Assembly (NCBI RefSeq): GCF_047675955.1
Contig: NC_132919.1
Coordinates: forward strand, 70,447,316 to 70,511,315
DNA from: Chlorocebus sabaeus
Lineage: Eukaryota > Chordata > Mammalia > Primates > Cercopithecidae
Direction of reading: 5' to 3'
DNA: 64,000 nucleotides
Shown one piece after another: positions 33,701 through 45,339 of this stretch (position 1 is its first letter; each line of letters begins with the position of its first letter). The notes beneath the pieces were generated by a model. The model was not told where the DNA came from. It ran no database searches and saw nothing but the letters and a program-made list of their open reading frames with translations. Made by a program: the position numbers and the translations under genes.

Positions 33701-36700
33701 TCATTTAACAATGGGGATATGTTCTGAGAAATGAACCATTAGGTAATTTTATCATTGTGCGAACATTGTAGAGTGTACTTAAACCTAGATCATACAGCTT
33801 ACTACACATCTAGGCTATTTGATATGGCCTATTGTTTAAAAATTATACTTTAAGTTCTGGGGTACATGCAAAGAACGTGCAAATTTGTTACATAGGTATA
33901 CATGTGCCATGGTGGTTTGCTGCACCCATCAACCTGTCATCTACATTAGGTATTTCTCCTAATGCTACCCCTCCCCTAGCCCCTCACCCCCTCACAGGCC
34001 CCAGTGCATGATGTTCCCCTCCCTGTGTCCATGTGTGCTCATTGTTCAACTCCCACTTATGAGTGAGAATATACGGTGTTTGGTTTTCTGTTCCTGTGTG
34101 AGTTTGCTGAGAATGATGATTTCCAGCTTCATCCATGTCCCCGCAAAGGACATGAACTCATCCTTTTTATGGCTATGTAGTATTCCATGGTGTGTATGTG
34201 CCACATTTTCTTTATCCAGTCTATCATTGATGGGTGTTTGTGTTGGTTCCAAGTCTTTACTATTGTGAACAGTACTGCAATAAACATATGTGTGCATGTG
34301 CCTTTACAGTAGAATAATTTATAATCATTTGGGTATACACTCAGTAATGGGATTGCTGGGGCAAACGGTATTTCTGGTTCTAGATCCTTCAGGAATTGCC
34401 ACATTGTCTTCCACAATGGTTGAACTAATTTACACTCCCACCAACAGTGTAAAAGTGTTCCTATTTCTCCACATCCTCTCCAGCATCTGTTGTTTCTTGA
34501 CTTTTTAATGATTGCCATTCTAACCGGCGTGAGATGGTATCTCATTGTGGTTTTGATTTACGTTTCTCTAATGACCAGTGATGATGAGCTTTCTTTCATA
34601 TATTTGTTAGCTAAATGTCTTCTTTTGAGAAGTGTCTCTTCATATCCTTCACCCACTTTTTGATAGGGGTTTTGCCCATGCCTATGTCCTCAATGGTATT
34701 GCCTAGGTTTTCTTCTAGGGTTTTTATGGTTTTAGGTCTTATGTTTAAGTCTTTAATCCATTTTGAGTTAATTTTTGTATAAAGTGTAAGGAAGGGGTCC
34801 ACTTTCAGTTTTCTGCATATGGCTAGCCGGTTTCCCCAAAATCGTTTGTTAAATAGGGAAGGCTTTCCCCATTGCTTGTTTTTGTGAGGTTTGTCAAAGA
34901 TCAGATTGTTGTAGATGTGTGGTGTTATTTCTGAGGTTTCTATTCTGTTCCATTGGTCTATACATCTGTTTTGGTACCAGTACCATGCGTTTTGGCTACT
35001 GTAGCCTTGTAGTATAGTTTGAAGACAGATAGCATGATGCCTCCAGCTTTGTTCTTTTTGCTGAGGATTGTCTCAGCTATGCGGGCTCTTTTTTGGCTCC
35101 ATATGAAATTTAAAGTAGTTTTTTTCTAATTCTGTGAAGAAAGTCAATGGTAGCTTGATGTGGATAGTATTGAATGTATAAATTACTTTGGGCAGTATGG
35201 TCATTTTCACAATATTGATTCTTCTTATCCATGAGCATGGAATGTTTTTCCATTTGTTTGTGTCCTCTTTTATTTCCTTGAGCAGTGGTTTGTAGTTCTC
35301 CTTGAAAAGGTCCTTCATATCCCTTTAAGTTGTATTCCTAAGCATTTTATTCTCTTTGCAGCAATTGTGAATGGGAGTTCACTTATGATTTGGCTCTCTG
35401 GTTGTCTATTATTGGTGTATAGGAATGTTTGTGATTTTTGCACATTGATTTTGTATCCTGAGACTTTGCTGAAGTTGCTTATCAGCTTAGGGAGTTTTTA
35501 GGCTGAGATGATGGGGTTTTCTAAATATAGAATCATGTCATCTGCAAACAAAGACAATTTGACTTCCTCTCTTCCTATTTGAATACACTTTATTTCTTTC
35601 TCTTGCCTGATTACCCTGGCCAGAACTTCCAACGCTATGTTGAGTAGGAGTGGTGAGAGAGGGCATCCTTGTCTTGTGCCGGTTTTCAAAGGGAATGTCT
35701 CCAGCTTTTGCCCATTTAGTATTATATTGTCTGTGGGTCTGTCAAAAATAGCTCTTATTATTTTGAGATACGTTCCATCAATACCTAGTTTATTGAGTGT
35801 TTTTAGCAAGAAGGGGTGTTGAAGTTTATTGAAGGCCTTTTCTGCATCTATTGAGATAATCATGTGGTTTTTGTCATTGGTTCTTTTAATGTGATGGATT
35901 ACATTTATTGATGTGCGTACGTTGAACCAGCCTTGCATCGGAGAGATGAAGCCGAGTTGATTGTGGTGGATAAGCTTTGTAATGTGGTGCTGGATTTGGT
36001 TTGCAGTATTTTAGAGAGGATTTTTGCATCAATGTTCATCAGGGATATTGACTTGAAATTTTCTTTTTTTGTTGTGTTTTTGCATGGTTTTAGTATCAGG
36101 ATGACGCTGGCCCCATAAAATGAGTTAGGGGGGAGTCTCTCTTTGTCTATTGTTTGGAATAATTTTAGAAAGAATGGTACCAGCTCCTCTTTGTACCTCT
36201 GATAGAATTCATCTGTGAATCTGTCTGGTTTTGGGCTTTTCTTTTCTTTTCTTTTTTTTTGGTTGGTAGGCTATTAATTACGGCCTCAATTTCAGGACTT
36301 GTTATTGGTGTATTCAGGGATTCGAATTCTTCCTGGTTTAGTCTTGGGAGGGTGTATGTGTCCAGGAATTAATCCATTTCTTCTAGATTTTCTAGTTTAT
36401 TTGCATAGAGGTGTTTATAGTATTCTCTGATGGTAGTTTGTATTTCCATGGAATCAGTGGTGATCTCCCCCTTTATCATTTTTTATTGTGTCTCTTTGAT
36501 TTTTCTTTCTTTTCTTCTTTATTAGTCTGGCTAGCAGTCTATTTTGTAAATCTTTTCAAGAAACCAGCTCCTGGATTCACTGATTTTTTGAAGGATTTTT
36601 TGTGTCTCTATCTCCTTCAGTTCTGCTCTGATCTTAGTTATTTCTTGCCTTCTGCTAGCTACTGAATTTGTTTGCTGTTGCTTCTCTAGTTCTTTTAATT

Positions 36701-36937
36701 GTAATGTTAGGGTGTCGATTTTAGATCTTTCCCACTTTCTCATGTGGGCATTTAGTGCTATAAATTTCCCTCTAAACACTGCTTTAGCTGTGTCCCAGAG
36801 ATTCTGGTACATTGTGTCTCTGTTCTCATTGGTTTCAAAGAACTTATTTATTTCTACCTTAATTTCGTTATTTACCCAGTAGTCATTCAGGAGCAGGTCG
36901 TTCAGTTTCCATATAGTTGTGTGGCTTTCAGTGAATT

Positions 36938-37232
36938 TCTTTTTTTCTTTTATTACGGAGTCTCGCTCTGTCACCCAGGCTATAGTGCAGTGGCGTGATC
37001 TTGGCTCACTGCAACCTCTGCCTCCCGGGTTCAAGCAATTCTCCTGCCTCAGTTTTCTGAGTAGTTGGAGTTACAGGCGCGTGCCACCATGCGTGTCTAA
37101 TCTTTTTGTATTTTTCGTAGAGACAGGGTTTCACCATGTTAGCCAGAATGGTCTCGATCTCCTGACCTTGTGATATGCCCACCTCGGCCTTCCAAAGTGC
37201 TGGGATTACAGGCATGAGGCACTGTGCCCGGC
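36938..37232 (-). mobile_element. Alu nested in L1
   Basis: Reversed Alu between the L1 sequences 'tcagtgaatttctt' and 'tgagtgagtttctt', which form the target duplication. Confidence 0.92.
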
Positions 37233-37495
37233 TTTGAGTGAGTTTCTTAATCCTGAGTTCTAATTTGATTGCACTGTGATCTGAGAGACTGTTTTACTTC
37301 CAATTATGTGGTCAAACTTACAGTGTTATGTTGTGCTGAGAAGAATGTATATTCTGTTGATTTGGGGTGGAGAGTTCTGTAGATGTCTATTAGGTCCACT
37401 TGGTCCAGAGCTGATTTCAAGTCCTGAATATCCTTGTTAATTTTCTGTCTCATCGTTCTGTCTAATATTGACAGTGAAGTGTTAATGTCTCCCAC

Positions 37496-37806
37496 TTTTT
37501 TTTTTTTTTTTTTTTTTTAGATGGAGTCTTCTGTCGCCCAGGCTATAGTGCAGTGGTGCGATCTTGGTTCACTGCAACCTCCACCTCCTAGGCTCAAGCA
37601 ATTCTCCTGCCTCAGCCTACTGAGTAGCTGGGATTACAGGCACGAGCCACCAAGCCTGCTATTTTTTTTTTTTTTTTTTTTTTGTATTTTAATAGAGACC
37701 AGGTTTCACTGTGTTAGCCAGGATGGTCTCGATCTCCTGACCTTGTGATCCGCCCGCCTCGGCCTCCAAAGTGCTGGGATTACAGGCGTGAGCCACTGCA
37801 CCAGGA
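37496..37806 (-). mobile_element. Alu nested in L1 (first of a tandem pair)
   Basis: Poly-T, 'agatggagtcttctgtcgcccagg' to 'gagccactgcaccagg'. A second internal poly-T lies at about 37662-37683. It is followed directly by another Alu in the same orientation. Confidence 0.9.
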
Positions 37807-37808
37807 CT

Positions 37809-38089
37809 ATTTTTTTTTTTTTTTCTGTCACCCAGGCTAGAGTGCATTGGCATGATCCTGGCTTATCGTGACTTCCACCTCCTGAGTTCATGCCATTCTC
37901 CTGCCTCAGCCTCTCCAGTAGCTGGGATTACAGGTGCGTACTACCATGCCAAGCTCATTTTTGTATTTTTTGTAGAGACAGGGCTTCAGCATGCTGACCA
38001 GGCTGGTCTTGAACTCTTGATCTCATGATCCACCCACCTTGGCCTCCCAAAGTGCTGGGATTACAGGTGTGAGCCACCTTGCCCGGCCG
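37809..38089 (-). mobile_element. Alu nested in L1 (second of a tandem pair)
   Basis: Poly-T then 'ctgtcacccaggctagag' to 'caccttgcccggcc'. L1 resumes at 38090 with 'ggtctcccactatt', repeating the 'gtctcccac' seen before 37496, so the pair shares one outer target duplication. Confidence 0.9.
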
Positions 38090-40691
38090 GTCTCCCACTA
38101 TTATTGTGTGAGAGTCTAAGTCTTTTTGTAGGTCTCTAAGAACTTGCTTTATGAATCTGGGTGCTCCTGTATTGGGTGCATATATACTTAGGATAGGTAG
38201 CTCTTCTTGTTGCATTGATCTCTTTACCTTTATGTAATGACCTTCTTTGTCTTGTTTGATCTTTGTTGGTTTAAAGTCTGTTTTACCAGAGACTAGGATT
38301 GCAACACGTGCTTTTTTTGTTGTTGCTTTCCATCTGCTTGGTAAATCTTCCTCCATCACTTTATTTTGAGCCTCTTGTGTCTTTGCACATGAGACGGGTC
38401 TGTTGAATATAGTACACTGTATCCTTTATCCGATTTACCAGTCTGTGCCTTTTAATTGGGGCATTTAGCCCATTTACATTTAAGATTAATGTTGTATATG
38501 TGAATTTGATCCTGTCTTTATGATGCTAGTTGGTTATTTTGCCCATTAATTGATGCAGTTTCTTCATAGTGTTGATAGCCTTTAAAATTTGGCATGTTTT
38601 TGCAGTCACTGGTACCAGTTTTTCCTTTCCACATTTAGTGCTTCCTTCAGGAACTCTTGTAAGGCAGGACTGGTGGTGACAAAATCCTTCATCATTTGCT
38701 TGTCTGTAAAGGATTTTATTTCTCCTTTATTTATGAAGCTTAGTTTGGCTGGATATGAGATTCTGGGTTGAAAGTTCTTTTATTTAAGAATATTGAATAT
38801 TGGCCCTCACTCTCTTCTGGCTTGCAGTATCTGCAGAGAGATCCACTGTTAGTCTGTTGGGCTTCCCTTTGTGGGTAACCCAACCTTTCTCTTTGGCTGC
38901 CCTGAACATTTTTTTCCTTCATTTCAACCTTAGTGAATCTGACAATTATGTGTCTTGGGGTTGCTCTTCTCGAGGAGTATCTTTATGGTGTTCTCTGTAT
39001 TTCCTGAATTTGAATGTTGGCCTGTTTTGCTAGGTTTGGGAAGTTCTCTGGATAATATCCTGAAGTGTGTTTTCTAACTTGGTTCCATTCTCCCCATCAC
39101 TTTCAGGTACACCAATCAAACATAGGTTTGGTCTTTTCACATAGTCCTGTATTTCTTGGAGGCTTTGTTTATTCCTTTTTATTCTTTTTTCTCTAATCTT
39201 GCCTTCATGCTTTATTTCATTAAGTTGATCTTGAATCTCTGATATCCTTTCTTCTGCTTGATCCATTTGGTCATTGATACTTGTGTATGCTTCACAAAAT
39301 TCTCATGCTATGTTATTCAGCTCCATCAGTCATTTATGTTCTTTTCTAAACTGATTATTCTAGTTAGCAGTTCCTGTAACCTTTTATAAAGGTTCTTAGC
39401 TTCCTTGAATTGGGTTAGAACATGTACCTTTAGCTTGGAGAAGTTTGTTATTATCCACCTTCTGAAACCTACTTCTGTCAATTCATCAAACTCATTCTCT
39501 GTACAGATTTGTTCCCTTGCTGGTGAGGAGTTGTGATCCTTTGGAGGAGAAGAGGCATTCTGGTTTTTGGAATTTTCAGCCTTTGTTGTGCTGGTTTTTC
39601 CTCATCTTCATGGATTTATCCCCCTTTGGCCTTTGATATTGGTAACCTTCCAGTGGGGTTTTGTGTGGGTATCCTTTTTGTTGATGTTGATGCTGTTGCT
39701 TTTTGTTTGCTAGTTTTCCTTCTAACAGTCAAGCTCCTCCTCTGCAGGTCTGCTGGAGTTTGCTGGAACTCCACTCCAGACCCTGTTTGCCTGGGTATTG
39801 CTGCCTGCTCCTTCCTCTGGAAGCTTCATACCAGAGGAGCACCTGCCAGATGGCAGCCAGAGCTCTCCTGTGTCTGTTGACTCCTACTGGGAGGTGTCTC
39901 TCCGTCCGGTGGCATGTGGGTCAGAGACCCCCCTGAGGAGGCAGTCTGTCCCTTAGCAGAGCCTGAGCACTGTGCTGGAAGAGCAGTGGATCTCTTCGGA
40001 GCTGGCAGGCAGGAACGTTTAAGTCTGCTGAAGCTGCGCCCACAGCTGCCCCTTCCCCCAGGTGCTCTGTCCCAGGGAGATGGGAGCCTTACCTATAAGC
40101 CCCTGAATGGGGCTGCTGCCTTTCTTTCAGAGAATCCCTGCCCAGAGAGGAGGACTCTAGAGAGGCAGTCTGGCCACAGTGTCTTTGCCATGCTGAGGTG
40201 GGTTCTGCACCCAGTTCGAACTTCCCAGGAGCTTTGTTTACACTGAGAGGGGAAAACGGCCCACTCAAGTTTCAGTAATGGCAGACGTCCCTCCCCCCAC
40301 CAGGCTCGAGTGTCCCAGGTTGGCTTCAGACTGCTGTGCTGGCAGCCAAACCAGTGGATCTTAGCTTGGTGGGTGCCTTGGTGGTGGGATCCGCTGAGCA
40401 AGACCATTTGGCTCCCTGGCCTCAGCCCCCTTTCCAGGGAGTGAATGGTTCTGTCTCACTGGCGTTCCAGCCACCACTAGGGTATGAAAAAAGACAAAGA
40501 AACACAAAAAACAAAAAACAAAAAAACCGAAACAAAACAAAACAAAAACCTCCTTCAGCTAGCTCAGTGTTTGCCCAAACAGTTGCCCAGTTTTGTGCTT
40601 GAAGCCCAGGGCCCCGGTGGTGTAGGCACCTGAGGGAATCTCCTGGTCTATGAGTTGTGAAGACCATAGGAAAAGTGTAGTATCTGGGCCC

Positions 40692-41290
40692 AATAGCACC
40701 ATCCCCAGAAATACCATTTGATCCAGCAATCCCATTACTGAGTATATACCCAAAGGAATAGAAATCATTCTGTTACAAAGATACATGCACGTGTATGTTC
40801 ACTGCAACACTATTCACAATAGCAAAGACATGGAACCAACCCAAATGCCCATCAAGAGTAGACTGGATAAAGAAAATGTGATACATATACACCATGGAAT
40901 ACTATGCAGCCACAAAAAGGAACTAGATCATGTCCTTTGTAGGAACATGGATGGAGCTAGAAGCCGTTATTCTCAGCAAACTAACACAGGAACAGAAAAT
41001 CAAAACGACATGTTCTCATTTATAAGTGGGAGCTGAATGATGGGAACACATGCACACGTGGTGGGGCAGGAGAACAACACATACTGGGGCCTGTCGCAGG
41101 CAATGGGAGGGACAGCATCAGAAAGAACAGCTAATGGGTCCTGGGCTTAAAACCTGGGTGATTGGTTGATCTGTGCAGCAAACCACCATGGCACTCATTT
41201 ACCTATGTAAAAAACCTGCACATCCTGCACATGTATCCCAGAACTTAAAATAAAAGTTGATAAAATAAAAAATAAATAATTAAAAAAATT
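40692..41290 (+). mobile_element. L1 3' end fragment, plus strand
   Basis: Forward L1 ORF2 tail and 3'UTR ('ccatttgatccagcaatccc', 'taccatggaatactatgcag') ending in an A-rich tail. It abuts the 5'UTR end of the reversed L1, giving a head-to-head junction near 40691. Confidence 0.9.
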
Positions 41291-41735
41291 TAAAAAATGT
41301 CTGGAGATGGATGATAGTTGCCTAACAACATGAATGTATTTACTGCCACTAAACTGTGTATGTAAAAATGATTGTAACTGTGGCTGGGTGCGGTGGCTCA
41401 TACCTGTAATCCTAGTACTTTGGGATGCCAAGGCAGGTGGATTATGAGGTCAGGCGTTTGAGACCAGCCTGGCCAACATAGTGAAATCCCATCTCCACTA
41501 AATATACAAAAAATTAGCTGAGCATGGTGGTATACGCCTGTCCCAGCTACTCGGGAGGCTGAGGTAGGAGAATTGCTTGAACCTGGAAGGCAGAGGTTGC
41601 AGTGAGCCGAAAACGTGCCACTACACTCCAGCCTTGGCGACAGAGCAAGACTCCATCTAAAAAAAAAAAAAAAAAAGATTATAATTGTAAATTTTATGTG
41701 TATTTTACTGCAGTAAAAAACAGTAAGCCACGAAT
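41291..41735 (+). mobile_element. Old L1M 3' end split by an Alu
   Basis: 'ggagatggatgatagttgcc ... gaatgtatttactgccactaa' and, after the Alu, 'ttttatgtgtattttactgca', which is the typical L1M 3'UTR ending. Confidence 0.6.
41382..41676 (+). mobile_element. Alu element
   Basis: Forward Alu (ggctgggtgcggtggctcat) with an A-tail at 41659-41676. An imperfect duplication gattgtaactgt / gattataattgt flanks it. Confidence 0.93.
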
Positions 41736-42209
41736 AAAAAGTTTTGACGTGGGAACAAATTATCTCTCAAAGTTTGGGTGCAAATGAAGTGTGGCCTAAG
41801 TTTTATGGGGAGTGACTTAATCTCCTATTACCATTTATTTAGGTGACCAGAAGAATGAGGACATACAGAACGCCAATTCCATGACTTCAACAAACAAGTA
41901 TTTCTAGATGAGCCTCTCACACCAAAGTCCCAGGACAGAGGCAGGAACACAATAGGTGCTCAAAAATATTTAAAGATGTTCACCAGCAGCTGACAAGAGA
42001 CTGAGAAAGTAAAATGTTCACGTGGTTCAGGAGGGCTCTTAAAACAAATTGTTGCTCTTAAGATGTGGCTATTGGTTAGAGGAATGAATTTGGGATGAAC
42101 TTTGTTACTAGAAAATGATCTGCCAGTGCATGGAATTGGTGTTTCCATTGTCGGAGAATAACTTCAAGTGCACCTCTTCCCGGTGCTAAGTCCTTAGTAT
42201 AATTTCTTC

Positions 42210-42510
42210 CTCTTTTTTTTTTTTTTTTTTTGAGACAGAGTCTCGTTCTGTCGCCCAGGCTGGAGTGCAGTGGCTCGATCTCCGCTCACTGCAAGCTCCG
42301 CCTCCGGGTTCACGCCGTTCTCCTGCTTCAGCCTCCCAAGTAGCTGGGACTACAGGCGCCCGCCACCACGCCCAGCTAATTTTATGTATTTTCAGTAGAG
42401 ACGGGGTTTCACCATGTTAGCCAGGATGGTCTTGATTCCCTGACCTCATGATCCTCCTGCCTCGGCCTCCCAAAGTGCTGGGATTACAGGCGTGAGCCAC
42501 CACGCCCAGC
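42210..42510 (-). mobile_element. Alu element
   Basis: Reversed full-length Alu with a taatttcttc duplication at 42200-42209 and 42512-42521. Confidence 0.93.
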
Positions 42511-42876
42511 CTAATTTCTTCTTTGTAGTAATCTGTAAATGTGACAGCAGCAGAGCTGAAATCAGAAACCCTGAGCCTAGAGCCGATTCTGTCCATCCTT
42601 AGCTACATGACACGATGCAGGCCACTTTGCTCATCTTGGTTCTGTCCAAGTTTGAGGCCACTATGTTACTTAGATGAGATAATATATGTGAGATGCAAAG
42701 CAATCATAGACACAAAACAAAACACAATACAGGAGGCACTATAGTAAAGACTGTATTAGGAAATAAATAAGCAACCCTCCTTGCAGCTAGGAAGATAATA
42801 CAGAGTTGTCATGGAAAGTCACAAAAATGAGTATTATGTTGAAACACAATATTTATCATTTTAAAGATCTAATAAG

Positions 42877-43184
42877 GGCCGGGTATGGTGGCTCATGGCT
42901 GTAATCCCAGCACTTTGGGAGGCCGAGGTGGGCGGATCACCTGAAGTCAGGAGTTCAAGACCAGCCTGGCCAACATGGTGAATCCCTGTCTCTACTAAAA
43001 ATACAAAAAAATTAGTCGGGTGTGGTGGCAGGCACCTGTAATCCCAGCTACTCGGGAGGCTGAGGCAGGAGAATCATTTGAACCTGGGAGCATGGAGGAG
43101 TCAGTGAGCTGAGATCGTGCCATTGCACTTTAACCTGGGCAATAAGAGTGAAACTCTGTCTCAAAAAAAAAGAAAAAAAAAAAA
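42877..43184 (+). mobile_element. Alu element
   Basis: Forward Alu from 'ggccgggtatggtggctcatgg' to an A-rich tail, flanked by aaagatctaataag / aaaatcgaataag. Confidence 0.93.
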
Positions 43185-43465
43185 TCGAATAAGACAGCTA
43201 TGAGAATTTTCTTTTTCTTTTTATAAATTTTCCTAGGGTAAAAAAGCAAAGATCATTTCGTCAACGCTCAGAGCATAAATCCAGGTCAAGAACAGATGAA
43301 GCTGACCAGCAGCTGGCTCAATGAAGAGAATATTGGGGTGAAAAAGGCTACACTCATTAAGCAAGCTCATAAATCTGTTAACAAGAAGATGACTGACAGT
43401 TTAGTGACAGCATGTATGTTATCAGCAGAGGAAGTGGAGTGAGTTTGCCATAGAAATGGATATCT

Positions 43466-43745
43466 GGCCCGGGCGGGTTGGCTCATGCCTGTAATCCCAA
43501 CACTTTGGGAGGCTGAGGTGGGTGGATCACCTGAGGTCAGGAGTTCGAGACCAGCCTGACCAACATGGCGAAACCCCATCTCTACTAGAAATACAAAATT
43601 AGCTGGGCATGGTGGCGCATGCCTGTAATCCTAGCTACTCGGGAGGCTGAGGCAGGAGAATGGCTTGAACCCAGGAGGCGGAGGTTGCAGTGAGCTGAGA
43701 TCGTGCCATTGCATTCCAGCCTGGGCAACAAGAGCAAAACTATGT

Positions 43746-43788
<43 letters not shown>
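43466..43788 (+). mobile_element. Alu element with long A-tail
   Basis: Forward Alu starting 'ggcccgggcgggttggctcatg', ending in about 42 A (43747-43788) and a short (GGAAA)n. It sits about 100 bases 3' of the KRTAP9 pseudogene. Confidence 0.93.
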
Positions 43789-43790
<2 letters not shown>

Positions 43791-43887
43791 AAAGGAAAGG
43801 AAAAAAAGTAAAAGAAAGAAAGGGATATATCTGGCTAGTCTGATCATGGAACTTTATCCATGTAGATAGTGATCTATGGTAAGATGA

Positions 43888-44445
43888 TCAATAACTGCAA
43901 GGCTGGCAGCCCCTAGACACACAAGAGGCTGGGCAGCAGCAGGGCTGGCAGCAGCTGGATCCACAGCTCTGGTTTAGGCAACCAGGCAGGCAGACATACA
44001 TGAGGTGGCAGCAGGTTCTCCTGCAGTAGACAGGTGCACAGGAGCTGGGCTGGCAGCAGCTGGACCCACTGCCAGTTTGGCCATAACAGCTGGACCTACG
44101 GCAATTGGGCTAGCAGGGTGTGCTGCACCAGGAATAATGGCAGCAGCTGGTCACACAGGTGGGCTGGCAGCAAGTGGTCCTGCAGCAGGTGGTTTCACAG
44201 TAGGCTGGGTGGCAGGCAGCAGGGCTGGCAGTGGCTGGATCCACAGCTCTGGTCTAGGCAATCAGGCAGGCAGACACACATGGGATGGAGCAGGTTCTCC
44301 AGCAGTAGATGGGTGCACAGGAGCTAGGTTGGCAGCAGGATGTGTTGCAGCAACCAGGGGGGCAACAAGACTGGCAGCAGCTGGACACACAGGTGGTCCT
44401 GCAGCACGTTGTAGGCTGGCAGCAAGGGGAGCAGCAGTCGGTCAT
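43888..44445 (-). pseudogene. KRTAP9 pseudogene
   Basis: Starts in frame as MTDCCSPCCQPTTCCRTTC, then CVSSCCQSCCPPGCCNTSCC and CAPIYCWRTC. A one-base loss then shifts the CYHPTCVCLPG block, giving CSIPCVSACLIA and a stop at 44254-44256. Homology continues past the stop to 43888, where the family TGA position is kept. The dead part holds a second copy of the CAPVYCRRTC / CLPGCLNQS block (about 43955-44045, first copy about 44235-44325), so the gene once had an internal duplication. The TATA box survives (44515-44521), but the CCAAT box has decayed to atcaat. A shortened protein of 63 residues is formally open but unlikely to be functional. Confidence 0.88.
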
Positions 44446-44514
44446 GGTGTGAGGGGTGGAGGGTGGATTCCTGTTCAGATTCCTAGAGTTTGATAACCCT
44501 ATTCAGTCTGAACC

Positions 44515-44521
44515 TTTTATA
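44515..44521 (-). promoter_or_regulatory. TATA box of the KRTAP9 pseudogene
   Basis: TATAAAA on the minus strand, 70 bases before the pseudogene ATG. The intact genes have 77-79 bases. Confidence 0.7.
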
Positions 44522-45123
44522 CATGGTACCCCAAAATTTGGATCAATGAGCAGAAGTTGTCTTTGATGTGTTTATGTGAATTTCTCTAGTTCATTGGGAA
44601 ATGTCCCAGGGAGGAAGTTGTTTCTTCAGTGCTGTGAATTTTCTTTGAGTAATTGATTTATTTGCTCTCTTAATTGACAAGTAACCAGTCAGGACTATTC
44701 TCCTGAACTGAGAAATGAATCATTCTCCCTATCAATTAAGCACTGATCCTCATTTTTAAAGCTGAGTACAGTCTTTGGTCATCTAACAGGTCTTATGTAG
44801 GTTGGTGAGATGTCAGGACCATTGTTAGTCACCATCTATTTTTCCTTATTGCTATTTACTTTTGGAAGCACCTCTGAAGATAGGATGATGTTGAGTCATG
44901 GTGATGAGTTAAAACCAAGTTTAGGGAGGGCTTCTGATGCCACCCGTAATGTAGAAGCTAGTATATGATTTATCTTCCTGTTATAAACAATAATAAAAGC
45001 TTTGTAAATATATAAAACAACTGTCTGAAGATATTGGATGACAATCAGCTTTGGGTGATGATCCTTGAAGGAAGACACATGGGGTAAAACAAGAAACATA
45101 CGGGTTTGTGTGTTTTCAGAATT

Positions 45124-45192
45124 GTTGCCGCTGCAGCATACCCTGCTGCCAGCCCACCTGCTGCAGCAGCTCCAGCTGTTATGGCCAAATGC
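45124..45192 (+). pseudogene. Small KRTAP-like coding fragment, plus strand
   Basis: Plus-strand reading CCRCSIPCCQPTCCSSSSCY followed by GQ. It matches the CSTPCCQPTCCGSSCCGQ module of the KRTAP9 genes, in the opposite orientation to all KRTAP9 genes here. The repeat is not extended and no start codon in this frame is seen. The preceding bases 'tttgtgtgttttcag' look like a splice acceptor, but KRTAP genes are intronless. I read it as a relic. Confidence 0.6.
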
Positions 45193-45339
45193 CAGAAGAA
45201 ATAGAGTTCACATAGTGAACAGAGAAGAGATAGGCATGAAAGGGGTTTATCACAGTTCCTTCTCTCAGTCTGAAATGTGATTTTTGATGGTTAAATTTTC
45301 TAAAGTTTGATCCAGTGAAAATTATCAATCATATCTTTT

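Larger units (their letters stand above)
33837..40690 (-). mobile_element. Near-full-length L1 (L1PA-type), inactive, with nested Alus
   Basis: Reversed L1 covering the 3'UTR (from 33837), ORF2, ORF1 and the GC-rich 5'UTR (about 39700-40690, e.g. ctgctggagtttgctggaac). ORF2 shows the reverse transcriptase region at 35498-35938, including the catalytic FADD (LSLFADDMILYL) and PLSPLL nearby. An ORF1 piece at 39030-39266 reads EERISEIQDQLNEIKHEGKI. Open frames are broken by stops, a deletion near 34665 (from the 'ccactttttgatag' region straight to 'tttgcccatgcctatg'), and three Alus, so it cannot be autonomous. Removing the Alus leaves about 6 kb, the usual L1 length. Confidence 0.9.
41740..43465. 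other. Diverged KRTAP9 unit 3' flank (pseudogene unit) with Alus
   Basis: Between Alus the sequence aligns by eye to the 3' flank of units A-E: 'tctagatgagcctctcacaccaaagtcc' matches 'cttcagatgagtctccctctcatgagtcc', and 'gccgattctgtccatccttagctacatgacac' matches 'agaatctgtcctttattagctacataacatc'. The pseudogene at 43888 is therefore a whole decayed unit, not a lone fragment. Confidence 0.65.

Noticed and set aside
33700..33836. Phrase 'gtcatttaacaatggggatatg ... acatctaggctatttgatatggcctattg' looking like a known dispersed repeat
   Set aside because: It seems familiar as an interspersed repeat, but I cannot name the family with confidence, so it is not annotated.
34129..40246. Open frames within the 33.8-40.7 kb L1, including plus-strand frames at 39533-40246
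   Set aside because: The minus-strand ones are ORF1/ORF2 pieces with stops. The plus-strand ones are antisense to the L1 5'UTR. An antisense ORF0 was considered, but I could not match its known start, so it is not claimed.
45065..45280. 71-residue plus-strand frame over the KRTAP-like fragment
   Set aside because: It uses a different frame from the one giving the Cys-rich KRTAP module and has no family resemblance.
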